Shown: positions 15,871 through 23,517 of the stretch, piece by piece
How the letters are laid out: each line of letters opens with the position of its first letter
Position numbering within the stretch: position 1 is the stretch's first letter
DNA from: Pseudomonas sp.
GTDB lineage: Bacteria; Pseudomonadota; Gammaproteobacteria; Pseudomonadales; Pseudomonadaceae
Length of the DNA stretch: 32,486 nt
NCBI RefSeq assembly: GCF_030150285.1
Contig: NZ_JASLGE010000096.1
Coordinates: 1 to 32,486 of the forward strand
Direction: 5' to 3'
Made by a program: the position numbers and the translations under genes
The notes under the pieces: model-generated
What the model was told of the DNA's origin: nothing
The model's input: only the letters and a program-made list of their open reading frames with translations
The model's database searches: none

Positions 15871-16648
15871 TCTGCACACTAAAGTTGCCGTGATCAGCGG
15901 TGGTGCCACCCTGATCGGTTCTGCCGTGGCTCAAGGGCTTATCAACGCCGGTGCCCGCGTCGCGCTGTTTGATATCGACGTTGAAGCAGGCCTGAAAGCG
16001 GCCGCCGAGCTGGGCGAAAATGCCGCGTTTTTCGAGGTGGATGTCACCCAGGACGCCGTTGTCACTCAGGCGGTGGAGCAGGTGCGTGCCCGTTTCGGCG
16101 GCATCGACCTGCTGGTCAATCTGGCGTGCACTTACACCGATCAGGGGTTTGCCTCGAACCGCCAGGAGTGGCTGCAGGCCCTGGATGTAAACCTGGTGTC
16201 GGCCGTTGTGCTGACTCAGGCCGTGCATCAAGACCTCAAGTCCCGCCGCGGGGCCATTGTCAATTTCACGTCGATCTCGGCCAAGTGCGCCCAGACCGGG
16301 CGCTGGCTGTACCCGGTGTCCAAAGCCGCCATGGTGCAACTGACGCGTTGCATGGCCATGGACCTGGCCGCCGATGGCATTCGCGTCAACTCGGTGTCGC
16401 CCGGCTGGACCTGGTCGCGGGTCATCGCCGGTGCCAGCAACGGCAACCGTGAAAAAGCCGATGCGGTCGCTGCGTCGTACCACCTGTTGGGGCGCTTGGG
16501 GGAACCCGGCGAAGTGGCCAATGTGGTGACGTTCCTGTGCTCTTCGGCGGCGAGCTTTGTGACCGGCGCAGATTACGCCGTCGATGGGGGCTACTCGGTC
16601 ATGGGGCCCGAGCAGAACCTGCCGGCAATCCCTCGGCTCGCCGAGTAA
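15863..16648 (+). CDS. SDR-family oxidoreductase of the StyA-like operon
   Basis: A 261-residue classical SDR with cofactor motif SGGATLIG at 12-19, Asp38 after the second strand (FDID), which suggests NAD preference, Ser137/Ser139, and the catalytic Tyr150 and Lys154 in YPVSK. The usual NNAG at about 86-89 is replaced by NLAC, which is unusual. It is the first long gene of an operon with a StyA-like monooxygenase, so oxidation of a diol or hydroxy product of that enzyme is a reasonable role; SDRs occur in the same setting in indole-degrading iif operons (family knowledge, not shown here). GGGGG precedes the ATG by 5-6 bases. Confidence 0.82.
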   Translation: MFDLHTKVAVISGGATLIGSAVAQGLINAGARVALFDIDVEAGLKAAAELGENAAFFEVDVTQDAVVTQAVEQVRARFGGIDLLVNLACTYTDQGFASNRQEWLQALDVNLVSAVVLTQAVHQDLKSRRGAIVNFTSISAKCAQTGRWLYPVSKAAMVQLTRCMAMDLAADGIRVNSVSPGWTWSRVIAGASNGNREKADAVAASYHLLGRLGEPGEVANVVTFLCSSAASFVTGADYAVDGGYSVMGPEQNLPAIPRLAE

Positions 16649-16695
16649 CCCGAATGCAACACCCGTCACCGTCAATTATCAGGAGAACAATAATA

Positions 16696-17934
16696 ATGCG
16701 TCGAATCGCTATCGTCGGGGCCGGTCAAGCCGGTCTGCAACTGGCTCTGGGTCTGCTCGCCAAGGGCTATCACGTGACCCTGACCACCAATCGCACAGGC
16801 GAGGACATTCGCAACGGCAAGGTGATGTCCAGCCAGTGCATGTTCAACGCCGCCCTGCAAACCGAGCGCGACCTGGGGCTCAACTACTGGGAAGACCAAT
16901 GCCCGGCCGTTGAGGGGATTGGTCTGACCGTTGCCAACCCGGAAAACCCGAAGCAATCGCTGTTCAGCTGGAGCACCCGGCTGGACCGTTATGCGCAGTC
17001 CGTTGACCAGCGCGTGAAGATGCCGGTATGGCTGGATGAAGTCGTGCGGCGCGGCGGTGAAGTGATTATCCAGGATGTGGGCGTGGCCGAGCTTGAGCAA
17101 TTGTCGGCCAGCCATGACCTGGTCTTGCTGGCGGCGGGTAAGGGCGAGATCGTCAATCTGTTCGAACGGGACGCCGAGCGGACTCAGTTCCAGCAACCGC
17201 AACGGGCGCTGGCCTTGACTTACGTAAAGGGCATGACGCCGATGTCGCCGTTTTCCCGCGTCGCCTTCAACCTGATTCCCGGTGTGGGCGAGTACTTTGT
17301 GTTCCCGAGCCTGACAACAACGGGCCCATGCGAAATCATGGTGTTTGAAGGCATTCCGGGTGGGCCGATGGATTGCTGGCAGGGGATCACGTCGCCCGAA
17401 CAGCACCTTGAGAAAAGCCTGGAGATCATCAACCGCTTTGCCCCCTGGGAAGCCGAGCGTTGCCGCGCTGTGGAAATGACCGATGACAAAGGGTTTGTGT
17501 CCGGGCGTTTTACCCCGATGGTGCGCAAACCGGTGCTGACATTGCCATCAGGCCGCAAGGTATTCGGCATGGCCGACGCCCTGGTGGTCAACGATCCGAT
17601 TACGGGTCAGGGCTCCAACAATGCGGCCAAGTGCAGCAGCGTTTACCTGGACGCGATTATTGCCCGCGGTGCGCAAGGTTTCACGCCCGACTGGATGCAC
17701 GACACGTTCGAGCAATACTGGAGCTACGCCCAGCATGTGGTGAAGTGGACGAACACCATGCTGGCCCCACCGCCTCAGCACTTGCTTGAACTGCTGGGGG
17801 CCGCCAGCCAGTCGCAGCCGCTGGCATCGGCCATCGTCAATGGTTTCGATGACCCGCGCAACTTTGCGCCTTGGTGGTTCGACGCCCCGTCGTGCCAAGC
17901 CTTTATTCAGGAAAAAACGCGTCAGGTCGCTTGA
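16696..17934 (+). CDS. StyA-like FAD-dependent monooxygenase (styrene/indole monooxygenase family)
   Basis: This 412-residue flavoprotein is the oxygenase half of a two-component group E system that epoxidises aromatic alkenes or indole with FADH2 and O2. The N-terminal GxGxxG motif is IAIVGAGQAGLQLALGLL (Gly8, 10, 13). The substrate-domain pattern is VGEYFVFPSLTTTGPCEIMV, and the second FAD motif GMADALVVNDPITGQGSNNA lies near the C-terminus. Length and motif order match StyA (about 415 residues), although identity to true StyA looks modest, so the substrate is open. AGGAG is 10 bases before the ATG. The reductase partner is encoded 25 bases downstream. Confidence 0.87.
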   Translation: MRRIAIVGAGQAGLQLALGLLAKGYHVTLTTNRTGEDIRNGKVMSSQCMFNAALQTERDLGLNYWEDQCPAVEGIGLTVANPENPKQSLFSWSTRLDRYAQSVDQRVKMPVWLDEVVRRGGEVIIQDVGVAELEQLSASHDLVLLAAGKGEIVNLFERDAERTQFQQPQRALALTYVKGMTPMSPFSRVAFNLIPGVGEYFVFPSLTTTGPCEIMVFEGIPGGPMDCWQGITSPEQHLEKSLEIINRFAPWEAERCRAVEMTDDKGFVSGRFTPMVRKPVLTLPSGRKVFGMADALVVNDPITGQGSNNAAKCSSVYLDAIIARGAQGFTPDWMHDTFEQYWSYAQHVVKWTNTMLAPPPQHLLELLGAASQSQPLASAIVNGFDDPRNFAPWWFDAPSCQAFIQEKTRQVA

Positions 17935-17959
17935 GCCGCCGTCGAATCAGGAGTTACTC

Positions 17960-18502
17960 ATGAATGCATTTACCGTTCAGCCCGCCCAGCATGACCTGGT
18001 CAGCGCGCAGGGTTGCGACCCACGAGAGCTGCGCAATCTGCTCGGGCAGTTCGCCACGGGCGTGACTGTGATCACCACGCGCACCCCGGACGGGCGCAAC
18101 GTTGGCATGACCGCCAATTCCTTTTCTTCGGTGTCCCTTGACCCGCCGCTGGTGCTCTGGAGTATTTCGCGCACGGCCCCCAGCCTGGAGGACTTCCTGT
18201 CCTGCAGCCATTTCGCGATCAACGTATTGGGGGCTGACCAGCACGCTATTTCTGGCCGTTTCGCGCGCGCTGCACCCGACAAGTTCGCGGGGGTGGGCTT
18301 CAAGGAGGCAGAAGCCGGCGTGCCGCTGCTCGATGGTGTGATTGCGACGTTGGTGTGCCGCAATTTCACCCAGTACGAGGGCGGAGATCACCTGATTTTT
18401 CTGGGGCAGGTCGAGCATTACCGCCAGGGGGCGGGGGAGCCGTTGGTGTTTCACGGCGGGCAGTATCGCGTGGCGGCGCAACACCCCGGGTTAACGCGGT
18501 AA
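17960..18502 (+). CDS. StyB-like flavin reductase
   Basis: This 180-residue protein is a flavin reductase-like (FMN-binding split barrel) enzyme, which uses NAD(P)H to make reduced flavin for the adjacent StyA-like oxygenase. Visible motifs are FATGVTVITTRTPDGRNVGM, then TANSFSSVSLDPPLVLWSI, which is the flavin-binding core, SHFAINVLGADQ, and GGDHLIFLGQVEHY with the conserved GDH. AGGAG lies 6 bases before the ATG at 17960. It follows the oxygenase by 25 bases in the same operon. Confidence 0.9.
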   Translation: MNAFTVQPAQHDLVSAQGCDPRELRNLLGQFATGVTVITTRTPDGRNVGMTANSFSSVSLDPPLVLWSISRTAPSLEDFLSCSHFAINVLGADQHAISGRFARAAPDKFAGVGFKEAEAGVPLLDGVIATLVCRNFTQYEGGDHLIFLGQVEHYRQGAGEPLVFHGGQYRVAAQHPGLTR

Positions 18503-18641
18503 ATCCACCTGCGGATGAACGTGGCCTGGAAGTAAAAATAATACGGCGGTCAATCGCAAGTAACGGCTTCGCCTTTACAGGTATCCGTTGTTGTGGCTTG
18601 CAATGACCCTGCCTTTGGTTGTGCAGCATGTGGAGAGCATG

Positions 18642-19589
18642 ATGACAAGAAGAATAAAACGGCTATCAGTGTATTGGGCGGGCGTGAGTGTGTTGCTGGC
18701 GGCAAACGTGCAGGCGTACGACCTGCCGGTGGTTAACCTGGGGTTAACCTCGTTTCTTGACGGTGCGCCGCCGGCGGGTGGGGGGTGGTATTTTCAAGAG
18801 TACTTCCAGAACTACAGCGCCAACCGCCTGAGGGATGAAGAGGGCAAGGCATTAGGTTTGCCCAAGCAAACATTGAACTACCAGGTGGCGGTCACTCAAG
18901 TCAGTTACTTCTCGGATATTCGCCTGGGCAATGCAACGCTGGGCATGAACGCGGTACTGCCTTTTGTGACCCGTATGCGGGTTGATGACGGCTTGGATAA
19001 CGCGGCGCTTAAAGCTCAAAGCGGGTTTGGCGACCTGATGTTAGGGCCCATGATCCAGTTCGATCCGATCATGGGGCCAGACGGGCCGGTCTTTGCACAG
19101 CGCATTGAGTTCCAGGTCAATTTGCCGACCGGCAAGTACGACGATAAACATGACATCAACCCCGGTGCCAACGCGTGGTCATTCAACCCTTATTGGGCGG
19201 GCACGTATTGGATGACGCCGAAATGGACGGCCTCTGTTCGGGCTCACTATTTGTATAACGGCAAGAATGATGAACCGGGGCCGGGGTTTGGCGCGGCGAG
19301 TGATATTCAAGCGGGCCAGGCCTTGCATGCCAACTTTGCGACCGAATACGCAGTGACCCCGCAACTGCGTTTGGGCATCAACGGCTATTGGCTCAAGCAA
19401 ATCACGGACACCAAAGTGGACGGTCATGAAGTGTCCGGCCGCCGTGAAAAAGTCTGGGCCCTTGGGCCGGGAGCGATGTACAGCTTTTCCCGCGACGATC
19501 ATCTGTTTGTGAACGCGTACTTCGAGCAGGACGCTGAGAATCGCCCCGATGGCAGCCGCGTGCAAATGCGCTACGTTCACCATTTTTAA
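18642..19589 (+). CDS. SphA/MetA-like outer-membrane channel protein
   Basis: The 315-residue product has a signal peptide of 25 residues (cleavage after NVQA) and then a beta-barrel-like chain ending in Phe (VQMRYVHHF), the outer-membrane insertion signal. It matches the phenol-degradation MetA/SphA family, whose members are usually encoded in aromatic catabolic operons and thought to help substrate uptake. Patterns include FGDLMLGPMIQFDP, EFQVNLPTGKYD, SFNPYWAGTYWMTPKW and LGINGYWLKQITD. GGAG lies 6 bases before the ATG at 18642; the ATG at 18639 is too close to it. It is the last gene before a strong terminator. Confidence 0.85.
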   Translation: MTRRIKRLSVYWAGVSVLLAANVQAYDLPVVNLGLTSFLDGAPPAGGGWYFQEYFQNYSANRLRDEEGKALGLPKQTLNYQVAVTQVSYFSDIRLGNATLGMNAVLPFVTRMRVDDGLDNAALKAQSGFGDLMLGPMIQFDPIMGPDGPVFAQRIEFQVNLPTGKYDDKHDINPGANAWSFNPYWAGTYWMTPKWTASVRAHYLYNGKNDEPGPGFGAASDIQAGQALHANFATEYAVTPQLRLGINGYWLKQITDTKVDGHEVSGRREKVWALGPGAMYSFSRDDHLFVNAYFEQDAENRPDGSRVQMRYVHHF

Positions 19590-19633
19590 GCACGCCCATC
19601 CTCTGTGATCCCTTGCTCGATCACCTGGATTTT

Positions 19634-19659
19634 ACCTGCCCCTCGGGGCAGGTTTTTTT
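19634..19659 (+). terminator. Rho-independent terminator of the oxygenase operon
   Basis: An eight-base perfect stem (ACCTGCCC at 19634-19641 and GGGCAGGT at 19646-19653) with loop CTCG is followed by seven Ts at 19653-19659. It lies 45 bases after the SphA-like gene. The T-tract works on the + strand only; the convergent MocR gene has no matching tract on its side. Confidence 0.9.
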
Positions 19660-19709
19660 GCAGCGTTACGCGCTTTAAAGGTGGCAATCCCCTTATGCCA
19701 CGCAGCCGC

Positions 19710-21131
19710 TTAGCGGCAGTGCCCGATCTCACGCTCCAACACCCTGTAAATGCGTTCATCCAGTGAGTGCGCCACATTGAAACGCATCCACGGAACGATC
19801 TGGGCGTTGGGCATAAACAACTGACCGGGGGCGAAGAGGATTTTTTCGTCCTTGGCTTTCGTTGCGAGCGCCGTCGAGTCGTCGATCAGGGGGTGACGGG
19901 CCCAGAGGAACATCCCTGCATGGGGCTTGACGAAAATCTCCATGCCCACACTTTCCAGCAACCGCGCGACCGTTTCGTGGGCCTCTGCGAGGTTGCTCTG
20001 CAACTGGTTGACGTGCTTGCGGTGGCGGCCTTGCAGCAGCACGGTCAGGGCCAGTTCTTCGGTCAGTTCAGAGGTGGTAAGGCCGCTGACCAGCTTGAGG
20101 GGCACCAACTCGTCAATCAGTTCCTGGTGCGCGGCCACAAAGCCGACCCGTAAGGCCGGGGCAATGGTTTTGGAAAAACTGCCGATGTAGATCACCCGCG
20201 ACAGTTGGTCCATGCCCGCCAGCGCTTGTTGGCCGGTGGTGTCGAGGTCGGCATAGATATCGTTCTCGACGATCAGGAAATCGTACTTTTCAGCCAGTTG
20301 CAGCACCCGGTGCGCCACGGCCAGGGACAGGCTGGTGCCCGTCGGGCATTGCAGGCGGGTGTTGGTGAAGAACACTTTGGGCCGATGTTCAAGAATCAGC
20401 GCTTCGAGCACGTCCAGGTCGAAACCATCGAGGGTGCGCGGCACGCCCAGCAGTTTGGCACCTTGCAGGCGCAAGTTGAGGAACAGGTTGTGATACCCCG
20501 GCTCGTCGACCAGCACGCTGTCACCGCGCTGCACCAAATAGCGCGTGACCAGATCCAGCGCATGGCTGCCACCGCTGGTCAGCATGATTTGCTCAGGGTG
20601 GGCGGCAATGCGCGTGTCGCCCAGTTTTTCCGCGAGTTTGGCGCGCAGCCGAACGGAGCCCTTGGCATGCCCGTAGCCGGAAAAACCGCCGGGCTCGCTG
20701 CGAGCCATGGCGCGCAGGCTGCGCTGTAAGCCGTCCTGGTCAATCCAGTGTTCGGGTAGCAGGCCCACCCCCGGGCGCAACTCCATGCCCATGGGTTGAA
20801 AGACTTTTTGCAGCAGCAGGTGCGCGTCGAAATCGAATTCGCTGTCTTCCTCGTTTGCCGCAGGGGCGGGTTCGGGCGCGGGGTTGCCAGGGCTGTTGCG
20901 CACATAAAAGCCGGCATTGCGAACCGGCGTCAGATAACCCAGCGCCACCAGCCGGTCATAGGCTTCGACAGCGGTGAAGTGGCTGACCTTGTGGGTTTGC
21001 GCAAATTTGCGAATCGACGGCAGTTTACCGCCGGCCCTCAGCCGGTGCTCTTTGATCGCAAGGCTGATCCCCGAAACGATCTGGTTGACCAGTGACTCCT
21101 CGGAGTCGGGATCCAAAAACATCATAAACAT
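19710..21131 (-). CDS. MocR/GabR-type transcriptional regulator with aminotransferase-like domain
   Basis: The 473-residue protein joins a GntR-type winged helix at about residues 10-78 (LRAGGKLPSIRKFAQTHKVS and FTAVEAYDRLVALGYL) to a fold type I aminotransferase domain. The domain includes LTSGGSHALDLVTRYL, VDEPGYHNLF, the TRLQCPTGTS loop and the PLP lysine 321 in YIGSFSKTIAP. Members usually sense PLP adducts of an amino compound and control adjacent genes. It is divergent from the aldolase-like and ABC genes, their likely target. Start is uncertain among ATGs at 21131, 21125 and 21122; longer starts to 21212 look unnatural. A dyad TACTGGT...ACCataaCAGTA (21160-21184) lies in its promoter region. 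Confidence 0.87.
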   Translation of the reverse strand: MFMMFLDPDSEESLVNQIVSGISLAIKEHRLRAGGKLPSIRKFAQTHKVSHFTAVEAYDRLVALGYLTPVRNAGFYVRNSPGNPAPEPAPAANEEDSEFDFDAHLLLQKVFQPMGMELRPGVGLLPEHWIDQDGLQRSLRAMARSEPGGFSGYGHAKGSVRLRAKLAEKLGDTRIAAHPEQIMLTSGGSHALDLVTRYLVQRGDSVLVDEPGYHNLFLNLRLQGAKLLGVPRTLDGFDLDVLEALILEHRPKVFFTNTRLQCPTGTSLSLAVAHRVLQLAEKYDFLIVENDIYADLDTTGQQALAGMDQLSRVIYIGSFSKTIAPALRVGFVAAHQELIDELVPLKLVSGLTTSELTEELALTVLLQGRHRKHVNQLQSNLAEAHETVARLLESVGMEIFVKPHAGMFLWARHPLIDDSTALATKAKDEKILFAPGQLFMPNAQIVPWMRFNVAHSLDERIYRVLEREIGHCR

Positions 21132-21159
21132 CCGTCCAGGCGAGTGCTGCTGCGGTGTG

Positions 21160-21184
21160 TACTGGTAAAAAGACCATAACAGTA
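21160..21184. promoter_or_regulatory. Dyad in the MocR/aldolase-like divergent region
   Basis: TACTG (21160-21164) and CAGTA (21180-21184) frame an inner GGT/ACC pair. It is 29 bases upstream of the regulator start. It could be a binding site for the MocR protein, but the inner symmetry is short, so this is tentative. Confidence 0.3.
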
Positions 21185-21360
21185 ATGCTGCAACAGCAGG
21201 TTTTCTGTTCATGGCCGCCGGTAGTGGGCTGGCGCAAGCTTAAGTCATTCCCGGTTGCCTTTATCGGGTCTTTGAAACGCGGCAGCCAAGCAGGCAGGGG
21301 TAGCGCGCAGGTTTTCAGGGGGCGGTAATGGCACAAACTTATCACGAACAAGGACATGCG

Positions 21361-22134
21361 ATGCACGACAAGGCCTTTCAAATCGACCGTAGCCTGATTT
21401 CCGAGGCGGAGTGGAAAACCCGTTGCGACCTGGCTGCGCTCTACCGGCTGATCGCGCATTTTCGGATGACCGATCTGATCGATACGCACATTTCGGCCCG
21501 GGTTCCCGGGGAAGATGGGCATTTCCTGATTAACCGCTACGGTGTGTTGTTCCATGAGATGCGCGCTTCGGACCTGGTCAAGATCGACTACGACGGCAAT
21601 ACCGTGGACGCTCACCACGGCCCTGACAGCGTTAACCGCGCGGGCTTCATCATTCACTCGGCCATCCACGCCGCGCGCCATGACATCAGCTGCATCGTGC
21701 ATACCCATACCTCGGCCGGCATCGCCGTGTCAGCCCAGGAAGACGGTTTGTTGCCCATCAGCCAGCACGCGCTGAAATTCTACCGGCGCCTGGGTTACCA
21801 CGATTACGAGGGCATCGCCCTCAACCCGGATGAGCGTCAGCGCCTGGTGCGCGACCTGGGCACGCACATGGCCATGATTCTGCGCAACCACGGCTTGCTC
21901 GCTGCCGGTCGTTCCATTGCCGAAGCGTTCAATCAAATTTATTTCCTGGAACGTGCCTGTCAGGCCCAGGTTCAGGCGCTAGCCGGCGGGGCAACCTTGC
22001 GCTTCCCTTCCGAGGCGGTATGTGAATTGACCGCGAAACAGTCAGATGACGAGATCGACCAAGACTTGCACCAACTGGCCTGGGCGTCAGTGTTGCGGTT
22101 GATAGCGGACAATGAAGGAGATTACCAACGCTGA
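21361..22134 (+). CDS. Class II aldolase/adducin-family protein
   Basis: The 257-residue protein has the aldolase/adducin fold: DLAALYRLIAHFRMTDLIDT, then the metal-binding HTHTSAG (His114 and His116), and His177 in RNHGLLAAG as the third zinc ligand. The segment before the first helix reads NRAGFIIHSAIHAAR, as in adducin-like members; in L-fuculose aldolase a catalytic Glu sits at the place of Gly95, so true aldolase activity is doubtful. AAGGA six bases before 21361 supports this start; ATG 21328 is also in frame and is preceded by GGGGGCGG. It is divergent from the MocR regulator and leads the transporter genes, which suggests breakdown of a transported amino compound, an inference only. 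Confidence 0.8.
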   Translation: MHDKAFQIDRSLISEAEWKTRCDLAALYRLIAHFRMTDLIDTHISARVPGEDGHFLINRYGVLFHEMRASDLVKIDYDGNTVDAHHGPDSVNRAGFIIHSAIHAARHDISCIVHTHTSAGIAVSAQEDGLLPISQHALKFYRRLGYHDYEGIALNPDERQRLVRDLGTHMAMILRNHGLLAAGRSIAEAFNQIYFLERACQAQVQALAGGATLRFPSEAVCELTAKQSDDEIDQDLHQLAWASVLRLIADNEGDYQR

Positions 22135-22147
22135 GGGATGGCTGGTG

Positions 22148-22173
22148 TCAGGCCGTCACGGGCCTGATTTATT
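22148..22173 (+). terminator. Hairpin with TTTATT, possible attenuator or terminator after the aldolase-like gene
   Basis: TCAGGCC (22148-22154) pairs with GGCCTGA (22161-22167) over a six-base loop and is followed by TTTATT. A second hairpin, 22211-22235 (GGCAGCG and CGCTGCC), lies upstream of the binding-protein start. Together they suggest that transcription of the binding protein is separated from, or adjusted relative to, the gene before it. Confidence 0.4.
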
Positions 22174-22281
22174 AACACTCGACTGGCCCCAGAGCCAGAG
22201 GTGGGAAGCTGGCAGCGTGCTCAATGAGCGCTGCCACGCGTGATTCAACTCTGCCAAAAACAATTAATCCTAGAGGTAGAT

Positions 22282-23316
22282 ATGAAAAAGACAGCAATCG
22301 CAGCCTTGCTTATCGCAGCCATTTCAGCCAATGCAATGGCTGACGAAATTACCGTGATTTCGTTCGGTGGGGCCAGCAAGGATGTACAGACCGAAGCGTT
22401 CTACAAACCCTTCGCCAAAGCCAGTGGCACCAAAGTGATCGCTGGCGAGTACAACGGCGAGATGGGCCGGATCAAGGCGATGGTTGACACCAAAAGTGTC
22501 AACTGGGACGTCGTGCAGGTCGAAGCGCCGGAACTGATTCGCGGTTGCGAAGAAGGCCTGTTTGAACCGCTGGACCAGAGCAAGCTGGGCAAGCCTGCGG
22601 ACTACGTGCCCGGCACGCTCTCCGAGTGCGGTGCCGGTGTGTTGGTATGGTCGATGGCCATTGCTTACAACGGTGACAAAGTCAGCAGCGCCCCGACCGG
22701 CTGGACCGATTTCTGGGACACCCAGAAGTTTCCTGGCAAGCGCAGCCTGCGCAAAGGTGCCAAATACACGCTTGAAGTGGCCTTGATGGCCGACGGCGTG
22801 CCTTACGCGGATATCTACAAACAGCTGTCGACCAAGGAAGGGGTGGATCGCGCGTTCCGTAAGCTGGACGAAATCAAGTCGGATATCCAGTGGTGGGAAG
22901 CCGGCGCGCAGCCGATGCAGTTCCTGGCCAGCGGTGACGTGATCATGAGTACGGCCTTTAATGGTCGGGTATTCGCCGCTCAGGAAACCGGTGCCAACCT
23001 CAAAATTGTCTGGAATGGCAGCATCTACGCCATCGACTCGTGGGCGATTCCAACGGGCAGCAAAAACAAGGCCGCGGCTGAAGACTTTATTGCGTTCACC
23101 CTCAAGCCGGAAAACCAGAAGATCCATACCAAAGAACTGGGCTATGGTTCGGTCAACCTGAACACCGCAGGGTTGTTGGACCCGGCACTGGCGGCGCGCT
23201 TGAACACCGCACCGGATAACCTGTCGCAGGCCATGCCGATCAACAACGAATTCTGGGTCAACCATGGCGAGGAACTGGAGCAGCGCTTCAATTCCTGGGT
23301 TGCTAAAACGAAATAA
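22282..23316 (+). CDS. Periplasmic binding protein, PotD/PotF-like
   Basis: This 344-residue protein begins with a signal peptide (MKKTAIAALLIAAISANAMA, cleavage after residue 20) and then a mature part typical of spermidine/putrescine-type ABC substrate-binding proteins. Visible features are VISFGGASKDVQTEAFYKPF, SVNWDVVQVEAPELIRGCEE, PTGWTDFWDTQKFPGKRSLR and IVWNGSIYAIDSWAIPTGSK. Two cysteines (RGCEE, SECGAG) may pair. AGAGGTAG lies before the ATG at 22282. No polyamine-type permease genes are adjacent in this window, so it may serve a distant permease or an incomplete system. Confidence 0.87.
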   Translation: MKKTAIAALLIAAISANAMADEITVISFGGASKDVQTEAFYKPFAKASGTKVIAGEYNGEMGRIKAMVDTKSVNWDVVQVEAPELIRGCEEGLFEPLDQSKLGKPADYVPGTLSECGAGVLVWSMAIAYNGDKVSSAPTGWTDFWDTQKFPGKRSLRKGAKYTLEVALMADGVPYADIYKQLSTKEGVDRAFRKLDEIKSDIQWWEAGAQPMQFLASGDVIMSTAFNGRVFAAQETGANLKIVWNGSIYAIDSWAIPTGSKNKAAAEDFIAFTLKPENQKIHTKELGYGSVNLNTAGLLDPALAARLNTAPDNLSQAMPINNEFWVNHGEELEQRFNSWVAKTK

Positions 23317-23342
23317 CCCTTCAGCGTCAAGTGTCATCGAAT

Positions 23343-23376
23343 GCGGCCTGCCGGCGATTGAAGCCTGGCGGGCCGC
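23343..23376 (+). promoter_or_regulatory. Strong hairpin between binding protein and ATPase genes
   Basis: GCGGCCTGCC (23343-23352) pairs with GGCGGGCCGC (23367-23376), nine Watson-Crick pairs and one G-U, with a 14-base loop. No T-tract follows, so it is not a normal terminator. A hairpin after the binding-protein gene of an ABC operon commonly protects the 5' part of the message, which would give more binding protein than ATPase. Confidence 0.5.
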
Positions 23377-23517
23377 CTTGCGCTGGGCGGTAACAGGGCC
23401 GATGAAAGTTGCCTGCGCCCGCTTGGCAACCCATCATCATGGTGGTAATGGTGATGGCATCGCCCGTCGAGACGGGCAGCGTTCGCTGTACGCCCCCCCT
23501 TCAATCAAGGCCAAACA

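Noticed and set aside
15659..16675. 338-codon open frame on the minus strand over the SDR gene
   Set aside because: It is antisense to a classical SDR with intact catalytic motifs, and its composition is that of a shadow frame.
21132..21212. Longer N-terminus for the MocR regulator
   Set aside because: The extra residues are unlike the family, which starts close to the winged-helix domain, and they would cover the promoter region.
22211..22235. Riboswitch upstream of the PotD-like gene
   Set aside because: There is a good hairpin, but no known riboswitch core could be recognised, so only a hairpin is claimed.
22324..23337. 337-codon open frame on the minus strand over the PotD-like gene
   Set aside because: It mirrors the binding-protein gene, with no domain, ribosome site or operon context of its own.
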